This document shows positions 22,117-31,201 of a stretch of 64,000 nucleotides of DNA, in pieces (position 1 is the first letter of the stretch; the number at the start of each line of letters is the position of its first letter). The notes below the pieces were generated by a model, which was not told where the DNA came from, ran no database searches, and saw nothing but the letters and a program-made list of their open reading frames with translations. Both the position numbers and the translations under genes were made by a program. The DNA is taken from the NCBI GenBank assembly GCA_026018925.1, contig JAKSZU010000009.1, forward strand, positions 75,736,041 to 75,800,040, written 5' to 3'. The stretch is from Tupaia tana (taxonomy: Eukaryota; Chordata; Mammalia; Scandentia; Tupaiidae).

Positions 22117-23337
22117 AGATTTGATTCACCTGGTTCCTTTCTCTCTTCTTCTTAATAAGTCTCAAAAGTGGTGTATCGATTTTATTTATCATTTCAAAGA
22201 ACCAGCTTTTACTTTCATTTATTTTCTGTATAGTACATTTATTTTCTATTTTATTTATTTCTGCTCGGATCTTTATTATTTCTTTTCTCCTGGAGTTTTT
22301 TGGATTTTTTAGCTGTTGCTTTTCCAATTCTTTGAGGCATGATGTTAGGTGATCCATTAGCCTTCTTTTCGTCTTCTTCTTATGTGCACTAATTGCTATG
22401 AACTTCCCTCTTATGACTGCTTTAGCAGTGTCCCAAAGATTATGGAAACTCATGTTCTCCTTGTCATTGGCTTCCATGAATCTTTCAATTTCAGTCTTTA
22501 TTTCTTTGGTACTAGGGAAGTCATTTAGGAGTAGGTTATTTAGTTTCCATGTATTTGGGTAGTTTTAGGATTTCTCTTGAAATTAGAATTTAGTTTAATT
22601 CCATCATGGTCGGGGAAGATGCTGGATATAATTTCTATGCCTCTGAATATGCAGAGGCTTGCTTTGTGCCCTATGATGTGGTCAATCTTTGAAAAGGTTT
22701 CATGTCAGGGTGAGAAAAAATTGTATCTCATGGTTTTTGGATGAAAAGTTCTATAGATGTCTGTTAAGTCCATTTGATTTATGGTATCGTTTAGATCCTT
22801 TATCTCTTTACCTATTTTTTGTCTAGATGATCTGTCCAGAGAGGATAGTGCAGTGTTGAGATCTCCAACAATTAGTGTGTTGAAGTTTATCTCCCCTTTT
22901 ATATCTAACAGTCTTTCCTTCACATATTTGGGTGCTCCTGTGTTAGGTGCATAGATATTTATAACTGTTATATCTTCTTGATCTATAGAGCCTTTTACTA
23001 TGATATAGTGCCCTTCTTTGTCTCTTCGAAGAGTTTTTGTTTTAAAACCTATTTTGTCCAAAATCAGTATCACAACTCCAGCTCTTTTTTGGTTCCCATT
23101 TGCATGGAAAACCATTTCCCAACCCTTCACTTTGAGTCTACATATGTCTTTCTCCATGAGGTGGGTTTCCTGTAGGCAAGAGATAGAGGGTTTCTGTTTT
23201 TTTATCCATTCAGCCAGTCTGTGTCTCTTGATTGGAGAATTTATTTTTAACCTTCAGTGTTATTATGGATGTACTGACGTTTAAGTTGGCCATTGTCTTA
23301 GTTGCTTTTTATTTCTTTGTTTCTGGCTGTTAATTCT

Positions 23338-24311
23338 TTAGTTTCCCTGGAACAGTACATTCTTCAGGGTTTCTTGAAGAGCTGGTCTGGTGTTGGCAAA
23401 TTCTTTTAGGTTTTGTTTGTCTGAGAAGAATTTAATCTTTTTTTCCCATATGAAGGATAATCTTGCTGGATATAATAGTCTTGGTTGAAATTGTTTCTCT
23501 CTTAAAACTTTCCATATATTTTCCCATTTTTTCCTTGTTAGCATTGTTTCTGTTGAGAGATCCAGTGTTAGCCTGATGGGATGACTTTTGTAAGTCACTT
23601 CTCTTTTCTTCAGTTCCAGTTTTAGTATCATATCTTTGTCTGTGGTCTTCGAGAGTCTGGCTAAAATGTACCGTGGAGAAGATCTTCTGGGGTTGAGTCT
23701 GTTTGGAGTCCTTTGTATTTCTTGGGTGTGGATGCTTGAGTGCCTTTCTAGACTTGGGAAATTTTCTTCCAGAATTTCATGGAATAGATTTTCCATGCCA
23801 TTTTTACCTTCTTCACCTTCTGGGATGCCAATTATTCTGATGTTTGGGTGTCTTATGGAATCCAGTATTTCTCATATATTATTCTCGTGTTTTTTTTTTT
23901 TTTTATTGTTTTCTATATCTTCTTGGTGTTTTTTTCTAGGCCAGAGGTCTTATCTTCTACATTGGAGATCCGAACGTCTGCATGATCTAATCTACTTTTA
24001 ATATCTTCAAGAGAGTTTTTTATTTCCTGTATTTCAGACTTCATCTCTAATAGCTCTGTCTGATTCTTTCTCAGAGTGTCCATTTCTTCTTTCATATCAT
24101 GGAAGTACTTCTTAGTCTCCTGAAGTTTGTTGTCTCTTTCCTGTTCCAACTCATAGAATTTGTTCATCATGAAGGTTCTAAATTCTTTCTCTGACATTTT
24201 GGTGACATCCTGAGATTTAAGGAGAGATATAGGGGAGTTACTCTGTTCCTTTGATGGAGACACATTTCCTGACTTGTTCAGACCTGAGGCTCTTCTCTTA
24301 CTTCTAGCCAT
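23338..24311 (-). pseudogene. L1 ORF1 of the antisense L1, near intact
   Basis: Minus strand. N-terminal and coiled-coil part at 24,311-23,913 (MARSKRRASGLNKSGN; 'EMDTLRKNQTELLEMK'), then the RNA-recognition and C-terminal part at 23,796-23,338 ('RLSFIWEKKIKFFSDKQNL'). The frame changes near the T17 run at about 23,890 (A-run in sense). The C-terminal tail is open to a stop, unlike the copy at 59,050, so it is a useful in-window reference. Confidence 0.9.
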
Positions 24312-25054
24312 TTGAAGATGTATTCACTTTTAAATATCTCTTGGGAGATATTTCTTTTGCCTAGGAGCAAGGGTGGTTCCCTTTTCATGTGAATTGATGT
24401 GTGCAAAAGTACCTCTTCTGTTGTTTTTAGTAATGTGGTCTCAAGAGAGGTACTCTATTCAAGTATCTAAAGAGTACTATCTACATATTCACAGGTGGTT
24501 CATTATAGAGAAGGATCCCAGGAAGCTTCCAATACTAGGGAAGTTCAGACGGGGATTCTAGATCTGTCTAATCCCTCTGGAAGAGTGGACAATGAAGAAG
24601 AGAGTATAATGTAAGAGGAAAGAAAAGAGTACAGAGGAGATTAAAGAAAAAGTTGCACCCAAGCCTCAATTTCCTTTGCTGGGTAGTGGGCTATAGATGG
24701 AATGGGAGAGCTCCTGCAGGGCAAGGACCTGTCTGGTCTTTGGGACAAGGGGGGGGGGTGTGAATTAGCAAAACAAAAAGAAATAGCAAAGAAGAAAAAA
24801 ATGAAGGCCTGCCTATCTTTAAAGAAAGTGGGGTCCTAGTCTTGGGAGCCTGGAAGTGGGCTGGGGGCAGTGGTGCCCAAGTCTCAATTTCCCTTGCTGG
24901 GAAGTGGGCTATAAATGGAACGGGAGAGCTCCTGCAGGGCCAGGAACTTTCTGGTCTTTAAAGAATGTCGGGTCCTAGTCTTGGGAGCCTGGATGTGGGC
25001 TGGGGCAGTGGTGCCCAAGCCTCAATTTCCCTTGCTGGGAAGTGGGCTATAGAT
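24312..25054 (-). promoter_or_regulatory. L1 5'UTR with three promoter monomers
   Basis: A unit containing 'caagcctcaatttccc', 'ttgctgggaagtgggctata' and 'gggagagctcctgcaggg' recurs near 24,659, 24,872 and 25,017 (plus-strand order), about 210 and 145 bp apart. Such tandem units at an L1 5' end act as promoter monomers in other mammals. A G9 run lies near 24,751. The non-repeated spacer occupies 24,312 to about 24,640. Confidence 0.75.
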
Positions 25055-25098
25055 GGGTCCAGCATCTTAACCACTACACCACCTGTTTGCCTAAGATG
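25055..25098 (-). mobile_element. Old SINE, right part (split by L1)
   Basis: 'gggtccagcatcttaaccac' followed by 'tacaccacctg' is the head end of the SINE whose other part is 14,966-15,177. The L1 at 15178-25054 separates the two. Confidence 0.7.
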
Positions 25099-25733
25099 CA
25101 AAAATTTTAGAGAAACAAACCCCTCCTCTTCAAAATTTCACTTGCTTTTTTCAAGAGACTCAAACTTTCTTTTTCTTTCTTTGTATATTTGTTTCTATCT
25201 CTATATATTTCTTACCACCACCACCTTGGGGGGGGGCACAAAAGAAAACTGATTTATAAAAAACAAGCAAACAAATAAAACCAAAACCAGAGTAATTTAG
25301 TTTATGGGAATATAGAGAAAGTTTCTCAACCTACATGTGTGGTAGAGAGTAAAGCAGAAAAGTCTGGCTAGATACTTGCCTAACAGCTCTACCTGTTTCA
25401 CAGAAACTGACATACACTTGGTTCTGCTATTTGTTTCTGTATTAGGACATTTCTCTATATTTTCCACAAGAATTTAGTGGCTAGTAGAAACAGCTGGATT
25501 GGTATCATTATGACTCTTCATCAATGGGATTGTAATTGTAGTTGTTTATATTCTCTATTTTAAAGTACAATAATGTCTTCTGATCTCAGTTCCAAACCAG
25601 TAATTACTGGCTCTGGTGAAAGAAAAGTTGTTCTTCCTACCTTCCCTTAACTCTTGGAGTGTCTAAGAATAAAGATTCTGGAGAAAACATAAGGTAGCAA
25701 ATTTAATCTGGCAGGTTTATGCACAGTTTTTGA
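25099..25733. other. Unassigned stretch
   Basis: No coding or RNA gene recognised. There is a G9 run near 25,229 and a TTTCTTTCTTTG-type stretch near 25,170. Confidence 0.5.
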
Positions 25734-25745
25734 AAATCAAAGCTC

Positions 25746-26020
25746 GGGACCAGCAGTTAGCGTAATGGCTATGTCGCTGGACTCCCACGTAGTCGACCGT
25801 GGTTCGAGTCCCGGACCCGGCGGCTTAAACTCACGCCGGGCGCGTGTGCGTGCGTGCCCAAGATCCCGAGAGGAGAATGGAGGAGAAGGGATTGCGGCGT
25901 GGCCATCCCCCCTGGGGGGTGATTTCCTGCTTTCTATCTCTCTGTCTCTCTCTGTCTGTCTGGCGAGCGCACGCGCCCTATAGCAAAAACCTCTCCAAAA
26001 ATAAAAAAAAAAAAAAAAAG
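25746..26020 (+). mobile_element. Young, intact tRNA-derived SINE
   Basis: Best copy in the window. The tRNA-like head carries a perfect pol III A box 'tagcgtaatgg' (25758-25768) and B box 'ggttcgagtcc' (25801-25811). Then follow a CpG-rich body, 'ggggtgatttcctgctttct', a CT-rich tract, 'ccctatagcaaaaacctctcc' and a poly(A) tail. A 13-bp target duplication 'aaatcaaagctcg' flanks it (25734-25746 and 26021-26033). Retained CpGs suggest recent insertion. The head looks closer to an Arg-type tRNA than to others, but this was judged by eye. Confidence 0.95.
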
Positions 26021-26033
26021 AAATCAAAGCTCG

Positions 26034-26739
26034 AGGAAATGATTGTCATTTCCATTTCTTCAATATACCCCAATGTTCTTTCAAAAGACAGTTGCCTAAA
26101 TAAATTTAAATGCCTTTTTCTCTAGGGAAGATTGACTATGTTTCAATCCACCAACATTATGTATTTAGTAGGTGACTGAGGGTGGCTAATTCTTGACTTG
26201 ATATGCATAGGTGAATATGTGTGTGTAATCATGGATATAATCAGAACCTACAACATAAAAGCATCCAAAATTGGATTATATCCTTAGATAAGACAAAGTC
26301 CTTTTATTATAGAATTTTTAGGAATTTGGTTATATGGGTGGACAAATTAATTCATTTTCTAGAAAATTACAAGGTCCGTTCATTTTATTTTATATACTAG
26401 ACTCCTTCTTCCACACAACATCTATCTACACAGTCTACCCTTTAGTGATATTTCTCAGTATAGCATATGCTTTCCCGTCTCATTGCCTTTGTCCATGCTA
26501 TTTTCTTCATATAGATTGTTCTGCTCAAGTATTCTGTCTTGCAAAGTCATGGTCACTACTTTTATTTTTAATTATAAATTATTTCAGAAATACAGAAATT
26601 TATATAGACTAATATAATGAATACCTGCCTATTTACCACCCAGCTATTTAATTTTAATATTTTTATTAAATTCAATTATTTTCAATAAATACACAGAATT
26701 TGGATTACTGTATCATATGGATTTTTTATAATAATGCTT
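26034..26739. other. Unassigned AT-rich stretch
   Basis: About 700 bases with no recognisable gene or repeat; short chance frames only. Confidence 0.5.
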
Positions 26740-27400
26740 TTGTCTCTGAAATCATCCACGCTGACAATGGCTAAGACCTTTGGAATTAAATGGAAACTCT
26801 ACACTACCTACCATCCACAAAGTTCAGGGAGAGTTGAGCACATGTACTAAACCCTTAAAACCACTTTGGCTAAGTTATGCTAAGAGACAGAAATGACTTG
26901 GTTGTATCTATTAGCTCTTCTCTGGGTTTGCTGCAGTCCTAGACAATATGGTTATTCTCCTTTTGAGATTTTGTTTGGACGCTTTCCTCCTGTTATTTCT
27001 AAGCAAAAAGGAGATTCTCAACAGATAGAAAAGTTCTATAGGTCCTGCCATATATAAGTCCTGGTTCGTACCCTTCAACATATTGCATGACACACTCTGG
27101 AAAGGGCTCCACTCTTTCTTGAAAACTGAGTACACACCTATCAGTCCAGGGATAAAATGTGGGTAAAATGATTGAAAAAGGAACTACTCCAGTAAGTTTG
27201 GATGAGGCCTCACATGGTTGTGCTGGCCACTCCTACTGCTATTAAGGTTACTGGCAACACCCTGTGGATCCATCACACTAGAGTAAAGAGGGCTGCCTCC
27301 ACAAACCCATCTGGGCTCTGGAATGCAGAAATAGACCAGACAAAACCCCCTCTGGATGAAGAATCTACAGCCCTACTCACTTCAGAGTCTGAATAGTCGA
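26740..27400 (+). pseudogene. pol: Gammaretrovirus-like integrase remnant
   Basis: Conceptual plus-strand pieces: 'AKTFGIKWKLYTTYHPQSS' near 26,770, a 'QYGYSPFEILFGRFPPVI' segment near 26,945, and 'ATPTAIKVTGNTLWIHHTRV' near 27,230. Their order matches the C-terminal half of a class I (gamma-type) integrase, including its C-terminal DNA-binding domain. Stops and frame changes interrupt it. It is a different lineage from the provirus at 18,371. Confidence 0.75.
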
Positions 27401-27658
27401 CACCAGAAGCCTGAGGAATCTCTTTTGTTACTCCAGAGGCTGACTGATTTATGTATGACAGAAAAATCAACGATACGCCTGTGCAAGACAACACATGAAC
27501 TTGTCTGAACTTTCCCATATAAATTGTAACAACCCCTTCTATAGGTTTGGCTGCTACCACCTTGGCTGATTGGAAAAGAAAAGGAATGACAGCTAAGAGG
27601 ATCAAAAGGCTGTGAGGCCATGCTTTGATACCCTAAGGAAAGAGCTTCAAAGTGGGGA
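27401..27658 (+). other. Probable ERV env/3' region ending in a polypurine tract
   Basis: The segment lies between the integrase remnant and an LTR, so its position implies env or 3' non-coding retroviral sequence. Residues such as 'TTPSIGLAATTLADWKRK' were seen but no env hallmark. It ends in 'aaagtggggag', a polypurine tract. Confidence 0.45.
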
Positions 27659-27945
27659 GTGAAATGGATCCTGTTTGCTAAATGCTGCTTACAAACAGGA
27701 AGTGTTTCTGTTCCACCTTTGTAATTTGCCTGCTGGGAAATGTCACAGGCTGGACTGTAACTGTTTTGTGACTTTTCCAGTTTCCTTTGTCTGCAACATC
27801 TGTGACCGAGACTATATAACCCCCATAACTTCTACAAGCAGGGCCCAGACTTTGGAGTACGAGGTCCTCTGGGACCACCTGTGTAATAAACCTTCTTTTA
27901 CTCTGAATGGTGCTTGATTTTCTTGGCAGTCTGTTTTCTGCAACA
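27659..27945 (+). repeat. Class I ERV LTR
   Basis: Begins 'tgaaatggatcctg' right after a polypurine tract. It has a TATA-like 'ctatataa' near 27,821, AATAAA near 27,886 and a 'gcagtctgttttctgcaaca' end. The end resembles that of the antisense LTR at 30,417. No partner LTR or target duplication was found. Confidence 0.65.
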
Positions 27946-28852
27946 TTTCTTGTCATACATAAAGCTAGCTTTGGTGCCAAAAGAGGTCATCTTCGTTGTT
28001 CCTCTTAAACTGTAGAGGTCTTATTTCCCATGCTTATCCATTTTTTAAAAGACCTGACCTGTGGAAATCTAAGGATTTTAATATGGTGGATCAGTATGAT
28101 GCTTTTTTGAGCATCTGTCCACTAATATCACCCTTGTGTCAAGATCATTCATTTTACGTGTCTCAGTTCCCTTCATAATTTAGCACCCTTGAGGGAGTCC
28201 CAAAATGCTTGAGTGGTCACCTCTTATTTTGCATTTATTGGATGGGCCTGTTTTTCATTATTGTACTTGGGATTCCCTATAGACTGCTACTCACCTTAAG
28301 AGGAGGAAGTTGCCCCCCTTTTATAGACACTCCCCATATGGTTGCCAGTTGCTTGGGGTGCCTACCGTCAGGGAGGAGCAAGTGACCTTTATATTCAGAG
28401 CTAGGAAGCTCAGTCTCCCATTTGTCTATGAATAAGACACATCAGTTTATCCAGGCAAATGCACAGCAGCCAATTGAAGCAGTTTTAAGAAGGCAAAGGA
28501 TAAAGACCCTTTAGTATTCACCCTCATATGTTAGGTTTTTCTACCTCCAATACCTCTTACCTGGAGGGGGACAAACTGCTACCTCTTCACTTGGAGGTTA
28601 GTGAATTCAGGTTACTACAAAACAAACAAAACAGACAAATAAACAAAAACAGCTTAGAAATAAATCAGACCATCTATCAATTTTTTGTGAGGCCTGGGGC
28701 CAGAGAACTTACCAAATCTCTCCTGAGGAGTGCCTCAGAGCTGGCGAGGGCTCTAAGGGCCCATTGTGCTATTACTATACACCAGGTTCAAAATGACCAC
28801 TTTGAAGATCTCCAGTTCCTCTCTGATCCCTTTGTGGTTGCCATTATTGAAA
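27946..28852. other. Unassigned stretch after the LTR
   Basis: 'ttggtgccaaaagagg' at about 27,973 resembles a primer binding site, but it lies some 28 bases past the LTR end chosen here. The rest may be ERV leader/gag or single-copy DNA. The plus-strand frame at 28,528-28,869 (113 codons) has no recognised domain. Confidence 0.35.
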
Positions 28853-28865
28853 GAAATAGCCAACT

Positions 28866-29043
28866 CTAGGGACCAGCAGGTGGCATGGTGGTCAAAGTGC
28901 TGGACACTCCCACATGGCTGAAGACAGTTCAAGTCCCAGACTTGGTGGCTTACTTTTTCACTTTCCCTCTCTCTCTGCATCATTCTCTGGTCAAATTAAA
29001 ATAAATAAATGAATGAATAAAATTAAATAATTCTTAAAAAAAT
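28866..29043 (+). mobile_element. Short SINE variant with perfect target duplication
   Basis: Head 'gggaccagcaggtggcatgg', then 'ggtggcttactttttcactt', a CT tract and a long AAAT-rich tail. The CpG-rich middle of the main SINE is absent. It is flanked by 'gaaatagccaact' at 28853-28865 and 29044-29056. Confidence 0.9.
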
Positions 29044-29069
29044 GAAATAGCCAACTTGGCAGAAATAAT

Positions 29070-29465
29070 AATTAATGGAGATATATGGAAGATTTATTGC
29101 TGAGGGAAGCAAGTCAGGCTAAAAAACAGGCACTGTGTGCCTGCACTTAACATATACTGTCTGTCCACATTCTATGGTAGAGACTGAAAGACTGGCAGAC
29201 ATAAAAGCATTGAAAATTGTTATGGACACTGAGGACAAAGTGGAAGGAGAGTGAGAGAGGGAGAGTGTAGGGAAGGAAATTTTGGGGAAAAAATAGAGGT
29301 AAGATATATGTGGGACACAGATATGGTTTACTACCTGTTGATGATGACATGTATTATTCTCAACTGGACTAGTCTGAAGTATATATCATGCTAGGTGAAT
29401 TTTCTTTACCATCTAAATTATGTATAGCAATTAAACGTATAAATAATAATAAGTAAATAAATAAA
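29070..29465 (+). mobile_element. L1 3'-end fragment
   Basis: 'atatatggaagatttattgc' followed by 'tgagggaagcaagtcagg' is the ORF2 C-terminal end. The 3'UTR follows ('ctcaactggactagtctgaa') and an A-rich AATA end. It is strongly 5'-truncated. Confidence 0.85.
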
Positions 29466-29562
29466 TAATTTGGTTTATTTCTAAATACAAATATATGAGC
29501 AACCATAGATAAGTAAATATACATTTCTCATGGTGCTCAGATATGGGAGTTTCTTTCATTTG

Positions 29563-29824
29563 TTTCTCTTTTTTTTTTTTTTTTTTTTGGAGAGGTTTTT
29601 GCTATAGGGCACATGCACTTGCCAGAAAGACAGAAAGGGACAGAGAGATAGAAAGTGAGAAATCAGCCCCCAGGGGGATGACCATGCCTCAATCCCTTCT
29701 CATCCATTTTCCTCCTGGGATCTTGGGCAAGCACACACAGACACACCCAGCCACTGGGTCTGGGACTCAAAGTGATCAACTACATGGGAGTTCAGAGACA
29801 TAGCCATTATGCTAACTGCTGGTC
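29563..29824 (-). mobile_element. tRNA-derived SINE, antisense
   Basis: T19 run, 'ggagaggtttttgctatagg', and a head ending 'actgctggtc'. 'ctttcatttg' flanks it (29553-29562 and 29825-29834). Confidence 0.9.
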
Positions 29825-29834
29825 CTTTCATTTG

Positions 29835-30239
29835 GTTTTAAGAGTGAGAGACAAAGTTTGGAATTTAGTATAAAGAGTTTTTCCATTGGTCTGGCCTCCA
29901 AAGGTGGGACATGTGGCAATTGGTGCTTATAGGTTATAGGTGGGTTTTAAAGTTTTTAGCTTGGTGATTAGAAAAGGAAGATTTGCCAATATAGGCAAAA
30001 GAATGTACTTTAATACAGATAAAGAGGCTTAATATACATCACAAAAATACTATACCAAATACAGGATGCAGGAAGAGTCCTGTTATCAATGGGTCAAAAT
30101 GGTCTCTTAGCATTTGTGGGCATGACTCCCTCCAGCTCTTCTGGAAAGGATTTTGGAAATAGGAAAAAGCAGTTAGACATCTGTCCTCATAACTTATAGA
30201 TACATATCCTTATTAGTATAAATGTAAAAATCATCAATA
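29835..30239. other. Unassigned stretch
   Basis: No gene or repeat recognised. Confidence 0.5.
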
Positions 30240-30416
30240 AACAAAAGCAATTTGAGTGCAATGACATAAATAAATCATGGCCAAATGAGATTTATTCCCT
30301 GGAATGCAAGATTGCCTTAACATCTTAAAAATCAATCAATATAATATTCCATACCATTAAGACAAATGTCAAACACCATATTACCTCAACAGATACAGAA
30401 AATGTATTTGACATAC
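30240..30416 (+). mobile_element. Old L1 RT fragment
   Basis: 'ccaaatgagatttattccct', 'ggaatgcaagattgcc' and 'acctcaacagatacagaaaa' match the RT section of L1 ORF2 in sense, much diverged. It is cut by an LTR. Confidence 0.75.
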
Positions 30417-30805
30417 TGTTGTGGGAAAACAGACTGCAAGGGACAAGAAGCAACACTCTAGAGAGTGTTGTTTATTGTTACTGCCAGCAGGACATGGAAG
30501 AATTAACACTCTGAAGTTTAGGCCTTCTGTGAGGGTCAAGCACAGTCTTTTATCTGGAGTTTGTGGGAAGGGGGAGCTTTAGCAGGCTAAGGGTATCCTT
30601 TGGAGAAGAAGAAGCTCAAAGTTTACTTTAGAGAAGAAAGGGTTAGATATGCAGGGTAGATAAGCAGGGTGTCTGTCTTCTCAAGGCCTTAGGTGGCTTT
30701 TATCATTTCAAATGGGGAGAGGCAGTAAATTCACTGAGGCCTGGAGAGTGTCAGCAGCTGTTGGCCTTGGGCTATTTTGAGTTCCTAAGGAACATCTCCA
30801 CACCA
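30417..30805 (-). repeat. Probable solo LTR, antisense
   Basis: On the minus strand the segment ends '...aataaacaacactctctaga' (poly(A) signal at about 30,470 complement) and 'gcagtctgttttcccacaaca', an LTR-like 3' end that resembles the LTR at 27,659-27,945. The outer limit near 30,805 ('tgtggagatgttcc' on minus) is uncertain and no target duplication was confirmed. Confidence 0.55.
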
Positions 30806-31152
30806 TGAAGAGGAATGGTCAGGAGAGGCATGGTACAGACAGGCCTCAGTACAGCTGCCCACATCAATAGAAGAGATTTCAAAAGATATATGAAATATGA
30901 AACTAACTTAGGAATTTATTTTGGTACAAAATTTTTAAATTTATCCAGTTTTTTAATAATATATTTTTTCCATAAACATTTAAAAAAAAAACTCTTAATT
31001 TAACTGCCTTTCATGATGCAAACACTTAAATTGGGATTGGATGGAAAATTCTCTATCCTGACAATGGCATTTGAACAATCTACAGCTATATTATACCTAG
31101 TGAGGAGAAACTACTTTTCTCTAAAGATTATAATCAAAACAAAGAGCTCAAT
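30806..31152. other. Unassigned AT-rich stretch
   Basis: No gene or repeat recognised; AT-rich. Confidence 0.5.
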
Positions 31153-31159
31153 CTTTGCC

Positions 31160-31160
<1 letters not shown>

Positions 31161-31201
<41 letters not shown>

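Larger units (their letters stand above)
15620..23293 (-). pseudogene. L1 ORF2, split by provirus and SINE
   Basis: The start codon complement is at 23,291-23,293. The endonuclease piece 23,157-22,705 keeps 'GDLNTALSSLD' and 'NIYAPNTGAPKYV'. The provirus interrupts the linker at 22,116/18,365. RT follows at 18,364-17,236 ('[12 protein letters not shown]', '[16 protein letters not shown]', '[12 protein letters not shown]'), and the C-terminal part at 16,694-15,460 ('MEYYSAIKNNKTLTFDRKW'). The long open pieces show it was fairly young when the ERV arrived. Stops and frameshifts remain between the pieces. Confidence 0.9.
15178..25054 (-). mobile_element. Full-length antisense L1 carrying a SINE and a provirus
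   Basis: Read on the minus strand: 5'UTR (25,054-24,312), ORF1 (24,311-23,338), ORF2 (23,293 to about 15,620) and a 3'UTR ending in A-rich sequence at 15,178. Removing the SINE (15,921-16,171) and the provirus (18,371-22,110) leaves about 5.9 kb, the size of a full L1. It was inserted in an old SINE. Confidence 0.9.

Noticed and set aside
25746-25830. tRNA gene candidate (perfect A and B boxes)
   Set aside because: It is the head of a SINE with body, A-tail and target duplications; the cloverleaf arms do not pair well by eye.
28528-28869. 113-codon plus-strand frame as a gene
   Set aside because: No domain recognised, and its end is formed by the SINE at 28,866; kept only as an unassigned region.
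31161-31200. T-run as an assembly gap or a terminator
   Set aside because: Flanking direct repeats and the adjacent poly(A) signal explain it better as an antisense poly(A) tail.
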